DNA of 38,607 nt from Microcoleus sp. GA_180221_E-2-1-MAG-45_12 (GTDB taxonomy: Bacteria > Cyanobacteriota > Cyanobacteriia > Cyanobacteriales > JAAUUE01). Below, one piece after another: positions 1 through 11,200 of the stretch. Made by a program: the position numbers and the translations under genes. The notes below the pieces were generated by a model. That model had not been told where the DNA came from. It did no database searches and saw only the letters and a list, made by a program, of their open reading frames with translations. The stretch spans positions 10,871-49,477 of the forward strand of contig JAIMKT010000022.1 in the NCBI GenBank assembly GCA_020692245.1, written 5' to 3'. Position 1 is the first letter of the stretch, and every line of letters starts with the position of its first letter.

Positions 1-991
1 TACCCGCCCCCAAAGCTCCCCCCAGCGTGATCCCCAAAACTGGTAACACCACTACATTTTGAGGAACAACGGCAATCATCACCCAATCGGTGTTGGCAAT
101 GCGATCGTAAACCCAGATATTCCCCGCCGCCTCAATAATCCCCGCAGGCTCCCTCTGAATTTGTTCCCAGACATTTTGAAAATCAGGAATACTTTGATAC
201 CCGGCTCTAGTCTTGGCTTTTTCTGGGTCTGGGGGATAGCCAAGGAGTTCTCCTTCCTTAGTGAGGAGTGCAAAATAGCCTTGATCTCGGATGACTTTTT
301 TATCGATTTGCTTACTGATGGCGGTGACATTTAGTTCACTGGTGGCGTAGCCCAAAATCTTCCCTTGGGCATCTCTAAAAGGATGAGAATGACTTGCCAT
401 GGTAATACCGTACCAGTCATAGGGTCTTGTCCATGCAGGTTTTCCAGCTTCGATCGCAAATTTGTAGTAGGAAGTCTCCGGATAAAATTCTGCATCGATC
501 ACATCTAGAGAACGGATATTTTCATAGGGAGGTGGTAACAAGTTCCCTAAGGAATTGGGTGTGCCTTGGTCTACGTAGTAGTAGGGATAAAACCATTGTC
601 GATCTTTGAGAATGCCATACTCAGTCTGCCCAAAGCCCGAACCCATTACCAAAGGTGGACGCTGCTGAAAAAACTCAAAGGCTAGGGATTTATACTCTGG
701 GATTGATTCGACAGTATTAGCTCTTGGCAATTGCGCCGCCACGGCTGTTTTGATCCCTGTAGCAAAGGTTTCTACCTGAATTATCTGGATCTCTATGTTC
801 CGCACTTCGATCTGGATGGTTTTCCGAATTTCGTCTCTAGCCTGATTATCGAGAACTTGATAAACCAAAAATGACATGGCACTCAGCCCGACAAAAGCCC
901 CTGCTAATACTGCAAGGAGGAGGTTATTCCCGATCGATCGCCGCAATAAAGGTTTAGTTAATTGGTTTTTGGGGCTAGAGGGAGTCCGCAT
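1..991 (-). CDS. Membrane sensor with extracellular Cache domain (C-terminus beyond window)
   Basis: The reading frame is open from an ATG at 991 down to the window edge, giving about 330 codons of an N-terminal part. Residues about 18-43 form a membrane segment after a short basic N-terminus. A periplasmic region follows that looks like a double Cache sensor, including a Tyr-rich stretch (WFYPYYYVDQG) and a second half with the typical 'GxILGYATSELN' pattern. A second membrane segment begins at the cut end (VVVLPVLGITLGG). In this family the missing part would carry HAMP plus a histidine kinase, cyclase, diguanylate cyclase or methyl-accepting output, so the output cannot be named. It lies upstream of nothing else visible and is separated from the next minus-strand gene by 361 bp. 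Confidence 0.8.
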   Translation of the reverse strand, partial: MRTPSSPKNQLTKPLLRRSIGNNLLLAVLAGAFVGLSAMSFLVYQVLDNQARDEIRKTIQIEVRNIEIQIIQVETFATGIKTAVAAQLPRANTVESIPEYKSLAFEFFQQRPPLVMGSGFGQTEYGILKDRQWFYPYYYVDQGTPNSLGNLLPPPYENIRSLDVIDAEFYPETSYYKFAIEAGKPAWTRPYDWYGITMASHSHPFRDAQGKILGYATSELNVTAISKQIDKKVIRDQGYFALLTKEGELLGYPPDPEKAKTRAGYQSIPDFQNVWEQIQREPAGIIEAAGNIWVYDRIANTDWVMIAVVPQNVVVLPVLGITLGGALGAG

Positions 992-1352
992 AAAATTTTC
1001 TAAGACTTTCTAATAATTTTTTTGATAGGTTTCTAGACTGCAACACCTGACCCTTTCGCTAAAATTCTTTAAGCCTTGAACAGGATTAAAAACTTAACTA
1101 CATGCGCTTAGCTACCAATTAAGTATTTGCGATTCCATAAAACCTTATAGGACTTAATATAATTTATCTAAATTAACAACTCTAGACTTAAGTATATTTA
1201 TAACACAAAATTCCTTAACTAATCAGCAGTAAATTTGACATACTAACTAGAAGTCTTAGGATGCAAATCCTTGACAAAAAGGGGTTATGAAAAGATTAAG
1301 AAGCAATTATAACTAGGTAGGGAATAGAGGTGTATAGCCAATGAATTATTGA
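992..1352. other. AT-rich intergenic region, no gene seen
   Basis: This 361-bp stretch lies between the stop of the hybrid kinase gene and the start of the Cache sensor gene, both on the minus strand. It should hold the promoter of the Cache sensor gene. I see no RNA gene, no convincing terminator hairpin and no open frame with coding character. Confidence 0.5.
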
Positions 1353-4300
1353 CTAATTATTTTGAATAGGGAGATTGATAATAAATTCTGTACCGCTGCC
1401 CAATTCAGATTTGACTTGGATCTGCCCGTGGTGTTTTTCGACAACAACTTGTTGAGCAATCGCTAATCCCAAGCCCGTGCCTTTGCCCACACCTTTGGTG
1501 GTAAATAAATCATCAAAGATTTTCTCTCGGACTGCTTCACTCATCCCCGCCCCGTTATCTTGAATATAAATTACTGCCTGAGATGGAGTTTGTGATTCAT
1601 CTAATAGTTTATTTGAGAATTCATTTAACAATTTATCTTCTAGTTTATCTTCTAGTTTGTCTTCTAATCGATCATGGGCTAAATTAGAAAAATTAATTAC
1701 TTCGGTTCTGACAATGATTTGATTGGGAGCCGCTTGGATATCAGCATAACTCCGTCCTGTATTTGCTTCTTCGAGGGCATCGATCGCATTAGCCAAAATA
1801 TTCATAAATACTTGATTTAACTGCCCGGCATAACATTCTATCTGGGGTAAATCACCATAATCTTTGATCACCTGAATTTCTGGACGAGTTTCATTAGCTT
1901 TGAGGCGATGCTTCAGAATCATAATCGTGCTATCAATGCCATCATGAATATTACATTTAATTGGTCGATCGCTATCCGCCCTCGAAAAAGTCCGCAGACT
2001 ATTACTAATATCTTGAATTCGCTTCACTCCTTCCCGCATAGAGCCGACTAACTTTGGCAAATCTTCCCGGATATAATCTAAATCAATAGTCTCTATTTCT
2101 GTTTGAATTTCTGGATCAGGTTGGGGATATTTTGCTTCATACAAATCAACTAAGCCCAACACATCATTAATATAATCTAGAGCTGGCTGAATATTTCCAC
2201 TCAAGAAACCAATGGGGTTATTAATTTCGTGGGCAATTCCGGCAACTAAATTCCCCAGAGCCGACATTTTTTCACTTTGGACAATAGTTAATTGGGCTTG
2301 CTTTAGATCAGAGAAAGCTTGTTGGACAGATTGATATAAACGGACATTTTCTAGGGAAATTGCAGCTTGGGCAGAAATTAAATTTAAGATTTCAATGCGG
2401 TTACTGGTAAAAACTCCTGTAGTCAAATTATTTTCTAAATACAAAATCCCAATCAGATTTCCTTGACTAAGCACTGGGCTACAGATCACACTTCTAGGTT
2501 GATGTTCTTGGAGATAAATATCTGTGGCAAAATAGGGAGAGATACAGGCATCTGCAAGGACTATGGGTTGTTTACTCCGTTTTACATTGTTAACCAAACT
2601 AATAGCTACATCTTGACTTAATTCCACCGGAATAGATGGCAAAAGTTGGGGAGATTCACCTTGTTTTACTAGGGCTACAACTTCCAGACCAAGGTCTTGT
2701 TTCAGAAGTAGTACACACTTAGTTGCCCCAGCATTGGCAATCAGAATTTCTAAAATAGTTGTCAGGAGTTGATCAAGCTCAATCTCTCCAGAAATTGCTT
2801 GGGAGGCTTTGAGGAGAGTTGCCAAATCAAGGGATTCTGAAATACTAGTGGAGGTTTGAATAAAGGCGATCGTCTCCTGAGAAATAGTATCTTGATTGGT
2901 AATTTCTCTCAGCACATCCGCCGTGCGTACCTGTTGTAAAATAGGCATTAATAATTGAGAATAACGAGTTTCCAAATCTATAACTTTGGCTTTTGCTCCC
3001 CAATAAATGTAGCAATAGTAAGCCTCTTGCATGTAACCTGCTGCGACCTTTTCTTTACCCCAGTTCAGATAAAACTTTGCTGCTAGTTCATTAGCTAAGG
3101 CTTCTTCTTGAATATGTTTATTAGTTTTGGCAATGGCTATAGCTCGATCGTAGTTTTCGATGGCTGCTAGTTTATCTCCAGAAACCCTTGCCATTTCGGC
3201 GGTAACTAAACAACTTAGATGTTGAAAATTAACTGGATTATTTTCTGCCCATAGTTCTAGCAATTGGTGGTAGTCAGAAATTTTTTGCCAAGAGGTCAAT
3301 TGCTCCTTGATCGACACATTTTGATAACGAGCTAATAGTAACAAAGAGTAGATAAAGCAGTGATAAATGTAGGGTAGCAATCCTTGGGGAGCTACGTTGA
3401 TAATTTCTTGCTCTGCAATTTTTCCGTACTGAAAAGCAGTTTCAATCTGATCAAAAAAGAACAAAAGTTGACTCTTGAAGATATTATAAATACAAATCAC
3501 TTGCCAGTTTTTATGTTGATGGCACTGTTCTAGATAGGCAGATTCTTGGAGATAAAAATCAATCCCCATATATTTATAAATAACTATTTGTCCACCCAAA
3601 AATAGGTCGATCGCCCACTGATTTTTGTACTTTTGACTAAAAGCTAAAGATTCACTAATCTCTATAAATAATTGTTCTAAAGGGATACTTTGGTAAAACC
3701 GACAATACATATTATGCCCAAAGGCATAGGCAGCATACTGCAAATTACTCGACTCTAAACCAACTCGATAGGATGTCAAATAATCCTCCGTTGCCTTAGC
3801 AAGAGGTGCAGACCAATGGCGGAGGGAACTACCGATGATTAAATAAGCAACACTTTCTGCTGATTTATTATTAAATACCTGCATTAACTGGAGTGTCACT
3901 GCTAAGAGTTCTTCCGTATTTTGGTAATTATTTAATGCATAGCCTCGCAGACTGCCAAAGGAGGGGTAAATATAGCCAATCTCTGGAGTATTGCCATACT
4001 GTAAACATAAATTCATCGCCTTGGTGCAAATAACTGACCATAGTTTCTGATGAGAACGATAGGTCGGTGGCCCCATACTAATTAGGAGCTTGATTACCAT
4101 TTTCTGCTTTGGTTGCGTCATATTTGGTAAGGTAGCCAAATCAGCAAAGGAACGACCTTTCATGGTTTCTTGGATAATCGCTAATTCTGTATCCTGCACC
4201 AGTTCTAGATCTGTTTCTGGCAAATCTACTTCTAATAGGGCAAGCCCTTGGCGACCTGCTTGAATTGCTTCTGGATAATTAGCTTGAAGAGTATGCTGGA

Positions 4301-7019
4301 GGATAATCATATTATAAACTTCAGCTTTTTCTAGGGGCGTTTTTGCTCGATCGACTGTTTCGTGGAGCCAGTGTTCTGCAAGCTGAAAATTACCATTTAG
4401 GTATTCTACTTCTGCTCGTTCTTTATATAGAGAAAGACTTAGATCATAATATTGCTGCCAATGATTCACTGGAAGTAAGTTCATCCCTGTAGTGATATAC
4501 ATCAAAGCTCCTGTATAGGCTGTAGCGGCTTTTGCTTTGATCCCAGCAAGTAAATTAAGATGGGCTAATTCTGCTTTAGAAATGGATTTCTTGGCTTGAT
4601 AGACTTGATTGTTTTTATGTGATTGATCTGATTTGTCAAATTGATTTGTTTGAGTGTTAATATTGTCAAGTTCAAGATCATCAAGATCATTAAGATCATC
4701 AAGATCACCAAGATTTAAATGATTTACTATTTCAAAAATTCGCTCTTCTTTTTCTGATGCCGATAATTTTTCTAATAATAAAGTGCCGATATGAAAATGA
4801 ATAGATTGTTTTTGAGCTGGATCAATGAAAGAATAAGTTGCCTGTTGGACTCGATCGTGTAGGAATTTGTAGGGAACTGTAATCTCACTGGGGGAATCTG
4901 TTTCTAGATGCTCTGGAGATTGAATAGATTGAATATCTGTAGATTGAAAGAACTTATAAACTTCACTAATTGGCAAAACTAATCCTGCTTGTAAAGCTGC
5001 CCACAAAGCTGTAGCCACCTCCGTATTCGATCGCTCCGAAACAATCGCTAAAGTGGACAAATCAAACTGATTACCAATACAAGCAGCTAGTTTTAATATT
5101 TCTTGAGTTTCTATAGGTAATTTCTGCAATTGCTGCCCCATAAACTCCACAACATCATCTGTTAGAGCCGCTTCCCGAACTTTGGCAATATCACACCGCC
5201 AGTAGCCTCCTTGGACATCAAATTCAATTAACTTTTCTTGATGTAAAGCCTTGAGAAATTGGGTGACAAAAAATGGATTTCCTTGAGTTTTTTGGTATAT
5301 TAATTCCGCCAGAGGTTTCTCTAAATTATCATCACAGCTAAGAGTGTCAGCTACAAGATGATTAAGACTATTTTGATCCAACGGTTCTAGGGCGATCGTA
5401 TTTACTTCTGTTCCAGATTTAGTTATCAAATCTAGTGTTAATCTCAACGGGTGAGTCGCAGATATTTCATTATGCCGATAAGCTCCAATTAAAAGTAAAT
5501 ATCCTGTGGTAGCAGCAGACATTAGTAATTGAATTAAACTTAAAGAAGCCGAATCTGCCCACTGGAGATCGTCAAGAAAAATAACTAAAGGATGTTCTGG
5601 CTTTGTAAATACTTGAATAAACTTCTGGAATAGCAAGTTGAAGCGATTTTGAGCAGCGTTGCCACTCAGTTCTGGGGCTGGGGGTTGCGCTCCAATAATT
5701 TGTTCTAGCTCTGGGATTACCTCCATAATTACTTGACCGTTTTCACCCACAGCCTGAAGGATTCTCGATCGCCATATTTGTAGAGCTTGATCATTTTCAT
5801 TTAATAGTTGTCCCATCAAGTCTCGAAATGCTTGCACAAAAGCACTAAGAGGAATATTTTGATTAAACTGATCAAACTTTCCTTGAATAAAATAACCACG
5901 CTGCCGAGTAATTGGCTTGTGAATTTCATGGACAACTACAGTTTTTCCTACGCCCGAAAAACCTGCCACTAACATCATTTCTGTCCTGCCCCGACTAACT
6001 CTTTCAAAGGCAGTTAATAGCTCAATAACCTCATTTTCTCGACCATAGAGTTTCTCTGGAATCGTGAATCGATCGCTCAGGTCTCGCTCTCCCAATCTAA
6101 ATATATTAATAGTTGCCGTTGTTTGGAATTGATCCACACAAAGTTGTAAATCATGTTTCAAACCCAAGGCACTTTGATATCGATCTTCCGCATTTTTTGC
6201 CATGAGTTTACTGACAATGCTAGATAAGGCTAGGGGAATTTGCTCATTAACCTGATGAATAGGGATGGCTTGTTTTGCAAGGTGATAATGGATTAATTCC
6301 ATTGGTTCTTTAGAAACGAAAGGCAGATTTCCAGTTAACAACTCATAGAAAGTAACACCCAAAGAATAGAAATCACTACGATAATCAATACCCCGATTCA
6401 TCCGTCCAGTTTGTTCTGGTGATAGGTAAGCTAGAGTTCCTTCTAAGATATTAGTATTCTGGATTTCTTTAATTTCCCTTGGCAGCAGTGAAGAAATACT
6501 AAAATCAATTAACTTAATCTGTTTAGTATCAGGATTAATCAATATATTGTCTGGCTTAATATCTTTATGGATAACTCGATTTTGACATAGATAATGTAGA
6601 GTATCTGTTAATTGTAAAGCTATATCAAAAAAGTCTTTTAAGGCAATAGTTAGAGGAGTTTTATCTACTGTTATTAATAGTTCTTGATTTGGTTTTTTTT
6701 GGTTTAATGATTTTAGGTAATCAGATAAAGAAATCCCACCAAAGTCTTCCATTACCAAGGCATAGGTATTGTAGTATGCTTCCAAATTTAAGGATTTTAC
6801 TATATGGGGAGAGTCGAGATTTCTAGTGATTGTATATTGGTTGCGAAATTTCAACAGTTCGCTGAGGGGAGGATAGTCATTTTTTAGCAGTTTAATGACA
6901 ACAGGTAACTGCTCACTAGTCTGATCATTAGTATGGATAGCTCTATACACTAAAGTACGAGTCCCAACATAGATTTGCTCCGTCAATTGGTAACTCGGTA
7001 GTTTTGTAATTATATCCAT
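1353..7019 (-). CDS. Hybrid Ser/Thr kinase - AAA ATPase - GAF - histidine kinase (HstK type)
   Basis: This is an 1888-residue signalling protein of a type common in filamentous cyanobacteria. The N-terminal Ser/Thr kinase (about 9-290) has Lys43, an HKD catalytic loop at 151-153 (usually HRD) and DFS in place of DFG at 172-174, so activity may be atypical. A predictive-ATPase domain follows, with Walker A GFSGVGKT at 353-360 and Walker [10 protein letters not shown] near 479-487. A long helical TPR-like region leads to a GAF domain (about 1430-1580). The C-terminal histidine kinase has its phospho-acceptor His1597 in GIAHEINNP, then an N box, DNGAGM and a GTGLGLAI G2 box. No membrane segment or receiver domain is visible, so a separate response regulator is expected. 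Two in-frame tandem repeats interrupt it, near residues 768-782 and 1785-1796. The function class is certain; the signal is unknown. Confidence 0.93.
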   Translation of the reverse strand: MDIITKLPSYQLTEQIYVGTRTLVYRAIHTNDQTSEQLPVVIKLLKNDYPPLSELLKFRNQYTITRNLDSPHIVKSLNLEAYYNTYALVMEDFGGISLSDYLKSLNQKKPNQELLITVDKTPLTIALKDFFDIALQLTDTLHYLCQNRVIHKDIKPDNILINPDTKQIKLIDFSISSLLPREIKEIQNTNILEGTLAYLSPEQTGRMNRGIDYRSDFYSLGVTFYELLTGNLPFVSKEPMELIHYHLAKQAIPIHQVNEQIPLALSSIVSKLMAKNAEDRYQSALGLKHDLQLCVDQFQTTATINIFRLGERDLSDRFTIPEKLYGRENEVIELLTAFERVSRGRTEMMLVAGFSGVGKTVVVHEIHKPITRQRGYFIQGKFDQFNQNIPLSAFVQAFRDLMGQLLNENDQALQIWRSRILQAVGENGQVIMEVIPELEQIIGAQPPAPELSGNAAQNRFNLLFQKFIQVFTKPEHPLVIFLDDLQWADSASLSLIQLLMSAATTGYLLLIGAYRHNEISATHPLRLTLDLITKSGTEVNTIALEPLDQNSLNHLVADTLSCDDNLEKPLAELIYQKTQGNPFFVTQFLKALHQEKLIEFDVQGGYWRCDIAKVREAALTDDVVEFMGQQLQKLPIETQEILKLAACIGNQFDLSTLAIVSERSNTEVATALWAALQAGLVLPISEVYKFFQSTDIQSIQSPEHLETDSPSEITVPYKFLHDRVQQATYSFIDPAQKQSIHFHIGTLLLEKLSASEKEERIFEIVNHLNLGDLDDLNDLDDLELDNINTQTNQFDKSDQSHKNNQVYQAKKSISKAELAHLNLLAGIKAKAATAYTGALMYITTGMNLLPVNHWQQYYDLSLSLYKERAEVEYLNGNFQLAEHWLHETVDRAKTPLEKAEVYNMIILQHTLQANYPEAIQAGRQGLALLEVDLPETDLELVQDTELAIIQETMKGRSFADLATLPNMTQPKQKMVIKLLISMGPPTYRSHQKLWSVICTKAMNLCLQYGNTPEIGYIYPSFGSLRGYALNNYQNTEELLAVTLQLMQVFNNKSAESVAYLIIGSSLRHWSAPLAKATEDYLTSYRVGLESSNLQYAAYAFGHNMYCRFYQSIPLEQLFIEISESLAFSQKYKNQWAIDLFLGGQIVIYKYMGIDFYLQESAYLEQCHQHKNWQVICIYNIFKSQLLFFFDQIETAFQYGKIAEQEIINVAPQGLLPYIYHCFIYSLLLLARYQNVSIKEQLTSWQKISDYHQLLELWAENNPVNFQHLSCLVTAEMARVSGDKLAAIENYDRAIAIAKTNKHIQEEALANELAAKFYLNWGKEKVAAGYMQEAYYCYIYWGAKAKVIDLETRYSQLLMPILQQVRTADVLREITNQDTISQETIAFIQTSTSISESLDLATLLKASQAISGEIELDQLLTTILEILIANAGATKCVLLLKQDLGLEVVALVKQGESPQLLPSIPVELSQDVAISLVNNVKRSKQPIVLADACISPYFATDIYLQEHQPRSVICSPVLSQGNLIGILYLENNLTTGVFTSNRIEILNLISAQAAISLENVRLYQSVQQAFSDLKQAQLTIVQSEKMSALGNLVAGIAHEINNPIGFLSGNIQPALDYINDVLGLVDLYEAKYPQPDPEIQTEIETIDLDYIREDLPKLVGSMREGVKRIQDISNSLRTFSRADSDRPIKCNIHDGIDSTIMILKHRLKANETRPEIQVIKDYGDLPQIECYAGQLNQVFMNILANAIDALEEANTGRSYADIQAAPNQIIVRTEVINFSNLAHDRLEDKLEDKLEDKLLNEFSNKLLDESQTPSQAVIYIQDNGAGMSEAVREKIFDDLFTTKGVGKGTGLGLAIAQQVVVEKHHGQIQVKSELGSGTEFIINLPIQNN
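1632..1667. repeat. Three 12-bp tandem units inside the histidine kinase gene
   Basis: The units at 1632-1643, 1644-1655 and 1656-1667 are near-identical; the first two match exactly and the third differs at two positions. Read on the minus strand they encode three copies of LEDK at about residues 1785-1796. They lie between the N box and the DNGAGM box of the ATPase domain, and they keep the frame. Confidence 0.9.
4674..4718. repeat. Five 9-bp tandem units inside the hybrid kinase gene
   Basis: The units, of the type AAGATCATC, start at 4674, 4683, 4692, 4701 and 4710; the last is degenerate. On the minus strand they encode an acidic Leu-Asp-Asp run in a linker after the ATPase domain. The frame is preserved. 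Confidence 0.88.
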
Positions 7020-7399
7020 AGCTTAGTTTTTTTATTCTAAGGGAATTGTTGATTGGGGCTGTACCCCAGTAGAGGTCAGTTTGAGGCTTTCCCCGATTAT
7101 TTTTAGGTAATTTACCGGATAAATTAAACTTTTTTAGAATAAGCCTCTTTATAATATATTAAAATTAACTATCAAAACTCTGGATTGAGATATACGACTT
7201 TTTTGATAGGAATTAAACTTAGGTATTGATCAATACTAATTTTTTATTTTTCTGGACTTTTCAAATTCTATTTTGGGGAATAATTTCTTGAGGATAACTT
7301 ATAGTAAATAATGGGTATTGCTAGACTCTCAATGATATCTACAAAACTTTAGAAAATATCCTTACCAAAAAAATCCTTTATTTTTATTTAAAGTTACCA
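7020..7399. other. Divergent intergenic region, no gene seen
   Basis: This 380-bp, very AT-rich stretch separates the divergent hybrid kinase gene (minus) and membrane protein gene (plus), so it must contain promoters for both. I cannot place -35/-10 boxes with confidence and see no RNA gene or strong hairpin. Confidence 0.5.
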
Positions 7400-8089
7400 A
7401 TGATTTGGGGGAATATCGTGACTAGAAGAATTAGCTTTATGCTTCTATGGCTGGGTTTTACGAGTTACGCTTTTTTCTTGGCTCCTCCAGATGACCCGAA
7501 TACAAACGTTTTAATTGGTAATTTAATTAATATGCAACTAGATGGGGTCAACCCTCTGGTTGTAGCTTTGTTCAACCTCATGGGCATATTTCCCATGCTC
7601 TATGGATGTCTAATGTTTACTGATGGCAGGGGACAAAAACTGCCAGCTTGGTTATTTGCTATAGCTTCCTTTGCGGTGGGAGCTTTTGCAATTTTGCCTT
7701 ATCTAGCATGGCGATCGCCCAACCCACATTTTTTGGGCAAGAAAGATTGGGGTTTAGTAATTTGGGAATCGAGACTGACCGGGATTGTCTTACTAGCCGG
7801 GGCGATCGGGCTTTTATATTATGGCTTCACTCAAGGTAACTGGGCAGATTTTGTCCAGCAATGGCAGACTAGTAGATTCATCCACGTGATGAGCCTAGAT
7901 TTCTTAATGCTCTACCTCGTTTTTCCAGCACTCCTAGGGGATGACATGGCAAGAAGAAAGCTAGATAATCCCCAAATTTTCTGGGCTGTAGCCCTCTGCC
8001 CCCTCTTAGGTCCTCTCCTCTACCTCTGCCTGCGTCCCTCCTTACCACTATCACCAGCAGTTTCCCCGGTACCTATCCCTAGCGATTAA
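7400..8089 (+). CDS. Conserved cyanobacterial polytopic membrane protein
   Basis: This 229-residue hydrophobic protein has an estimated six membrane segments. The first is near residues 10-28, followed by an 'APPDDPN' turn. A conserved-looking core (NLMGIFPMLYGCLMF, then WLFAIASFAVGAF) resembles proteins found across cyanobacteria and, I believe, in plastids, but I cannot assign a function. The ATG at 7400 has no good ribosome site. A GTG at 7418, six bases after a GGGGG run, is a plausible alternative start and would remove six residues. The gene ends tail to tail with, and overlaps by 11 bp, the epimerase remnant on the other strand. Confidence 0.75.
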   Translation: MIWGNIVTRRISFMLLWLGFTSYAFFLAPPDDPNTNVLIGNLINMQLDGVNPLVVALFNLMGIFPMLYGCLMFTDGRGQKLPAWLFAIASFAVGAFAILPYLAWRSPNPHFLGKKDWGLVIWESRLTGIVLLAGAIGLLYYGFTQGNWADFVQQWQTSRFIHVMSLDFLMLYLVFPALLGDDMARRKLDNPQIFWAVALCPLLGPLLYLCLRPSLPLSPAVSPVPIPSD

Positions 8090-8201
8090 AAATATCGTAG
8101 CGTTGACCAATGCGACCTTGGTTTTCTCTGTACCAATCCATGACTTCTTTGATCCCTTCTTCCAGAGAAATTGTTGGCTCGTAGCCGATCGCCCGTAGTT
8201 T
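8079..8201 (-). pseudogene. C-terminal remnant of an NAD-dependent sugar epimerase/dehydratase
   Basis: The minus-strand frame of the RND gene continues past its TGA stop (8202-8204) for 40 sense codons to a TAG at 8079-8081. The translation reads KLRAIGYEPTISLEEGIKEV, then MDWYRENQGRIGQRY, and ends in NR. This is the usual C-terminal pattern of extended short-chain dehydrogenase sugar epimerases (xLGYEPxxSLEEGIxxxxxWYRxN). No start codon or Rossmann domain is present, so it is a fragment. The last residues of the RND frame before the stop (FKSQGDNPV) probably belong to the same remnant, with the TGA standing where the intact enzyme would have a sense codon. Family membership rests on pattern recognition, not a search. 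Confidence 0.65.
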
Positions 8202-11200
8202 TCAGACTGGGTTATCTCCCTGAGATTTGAACACAGCTCTTGAGGGGAGATAATCTGGGTCGGAAGACACTGTGGGGTAAGTTGATTCCGGTGGTGAGGG
8301 TGGTGGGGGAGGGTTGCCTTTGGAAAAAGATTCTGTGAGATTTTTCACCACTACATAAAGTACAGGGACGAGAAGTAGGGTCAAAATGGTAGAAACCAAG
8401 AGACCACCAAATACGGCTGTCCCCAAAGACCAACGGCTGGCTGCTCCTGCTCCCGAAGCGGTGACGAGGGGAAAGAACCCAGCTAAGGAAGAAATGGTAG
8501 TCATTAAGATGGGGCGGAGTCTTTGACGCACAGCTTCTAAGGCTGCTTGGGCGATCGTCTTCCCTTCCTCTCGAGACTGGTTGGCAAATTCCACAATTAA
8601 AATTGCATTTTTACTGGCTAACCCAATCAACATCACCAACGCCACCTGACAGTAAATATCGTTGACCAAACCCCGCAGAGAGACGAAGATTAAGGCTCCG
8701 AGGATCGCAAAGGGTACGGTTAGAAGAATAATGAAAGGATCGATATAGTTTTCGTACTGGGCTGAGAGGATTAAAAACACCGCTAAGATTCCCAGGGCAA
8801 AAAAGATCCCTGCTTGACCACCTGATTGAATTTCCTCTCGGGACAGCCCTGTCCAGTCGTAGCCCAAACCGGGTTGATTCATTTCCTGAAAGATCTGCTC
8901 CATGGCAGCGATCGCCTGTCCAGAACTATAACCGGGGGCAGCACTACCTTGAATTTTGATTGTCCGGGCGAGGTTGAAATGGCTGATATTTTGAGGGCCG
9001 GTAATGGGAGTTATCTGGGCAATTTCATTGAGACGTACCATCTGCCCCGTGCGGGAACGGACTTGGATTTGGCTAATTTTGTCGGGGGAATCTCGAAATT
9101 GAGCATCGGCTTGAATATACACTCGATAACTGCGCTGGGCAAAGGTGAAATCGTTAACATACTGTCCCCCAATGTAAGCACCAAAGGTATTCATGGCTTG
9201 GGCAAAATCAACATTGAGAGCTTCTAGGCGATCGCGATTAATGTCAATTTGGTACTGGGGAGTGCTGGAGGTGAATTGGGTAAAGACCCGGCTCAAGGCT
9301 GGATTTTGGTTAGCCCTGCCAATCATCTCTTGGGCGATCGCCAAAAATTGCTCAATACTTAGTTGTCCATTGGTCTGGTCTTGGAGTTGAAATTCAAACC
9401 CGCCAGTTACGCCATAGCCAGAAACCGCCGGGAGATTCGCCGCAAAGATCAAGGCATCCTGATTTTGGCTAAATATCCCATTTAAGCGTCCCACAATTCC
9501 ATTAGCTGATTGTCCCTCTCCCCGCCGCTCTTTCCAATCCTTGAGCTTGATAAAAAATGTCGCTTGATTGGGCCCGTTACCTCCCAAACCAAAGCCAGCA
9601 ATGACCACAGAAGCTTCCATTTCTGGGACGGACTGCTCTAGGGTCTGCGCCACTGTATTTACTACTTTTTCTGTGGAGATTAGGGAAACTCCATCGGGTG
9701 CTTGGATAATACCGACGATCACGCCTTGATCCTCCTCTGGCACAAAACCATTAGGTACGGAATTATAGACCAAGGCTGTAGCTACCAAGCCGAGTACGAA
9801 GACCCCTACTACCACCATCCGCCCCCGGATCAAGGACTTACTCAGACGCTCATAACCTGCTAATACCCAATCAAACCCCCGGTTGAACTGGCGAAAGAAC
9901 CAGCCGAGAAATCCTTGTCCTTCTCCATTAGCACGACGCAGGAACAGAGCTGAGGTACTGGGGGTGAAACTAAGGGCATTAAAGGTGGAGATGGCGATCG
10001 AAAAGATAATCACCAAGGCAAACTGTTGATACATGATCCCCGTGGCTCCCGGAAAGAAAGACACTGGAATAAATACGGCAATTAGAACTAACGAAGTGGC
10101 AATTACGGCTCCAGAAAGTTCTTGCATAGCAGCCATAGCAGCTTGGGGAGGAGACAAACCCTCTTCGATCTTGGCGGCGATCGCTTCCACAATCACAATG
10201 GCATCATCCACCACTAGTCCTGTTGCTAAGACGAGGGCAAACAGGGTCAGGTTATTAAGAGAAAAACCTAAAACATAGGCAAAAGCCATGGCTCCGATCA
10301 AGGACACAGGAACGGTGATTGCAGGAATAATCGTCGCTCGCCACTCTTGTAAAAAGACGAAAATTACTAATACTACGAGGAGAATTGCTTGAATTAAGGT
10401 AATTACCACTTCCTCGATGGAGACTTCCACAAACTTGGTGGTGTCATAGCAAATAACTGATTTGATCCCCGGCGGAAAATTTGCCTCCAACTGAGCAAGT
10501 CTAGCTTCGAGAGCCTTGGCAGTTTCTAGGGCGTTGCTCCCCGGTAGTTGATAGATCAACATGCCTACCCCCGGTTTCCCTTGCACCAGCGCCGAAGTTG
10601 TGTAATCCCTTGCTCCGAGTTCAGCCCGTCCCACATCTTTTAGTTTGACTAGGGTGCCATCAGTTTGGGTCTTGATCACCAGATTTTCAAAGTCTTTGAC
10701 TTCCTTGAAGCGACTATTGATCCTGAGGGGAAAACTAGATTTTTGGTCATCCTTGGTGGGGGCTTGCCCGATCGTCCCAGCTCCCACTTGAATATTTTGA
10801 GAAGTGAGGGCAGCACTAACATCTGTTGAGGTCAATCCCCGAATCGCAAGGGCGTTGGGGTCTAGCCATAGCCGCATAGCATACTGTCGTTCCCCAAATA
10901 AAATCACGTCTCCGACTCCCGGCACCCGCTTGATGGCATCCAAAACGTACAGGTCAACATAGTTACTCAAAAATAGGTTGTCGTACTCGCTATTTTCGGC
11001 ATAGAAACCATAGACTCGGAGAATGCTATTGGAACGGGCAACGGTGGTGACTCCTGTTTGCCGTACGGAGGCGGGGAGGGTTGGTTGGGCGATCGCCACC
11101 CGGTTTTGGACGTTGACTTGATTAATATTTCGATCGCTGTTGGGGGGAAAGAAAGCAGAAATAGAACTAGAGCCATCGTTACCACTGGTGGAGGTCATAT

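Noticed and set aside
8826-9227. Plus-strand 133-codon frame opposite the RND gene
   Set aside because: It lies wholly inside a clear AcrB-type gene and has no recognisable motif or ribosome site.
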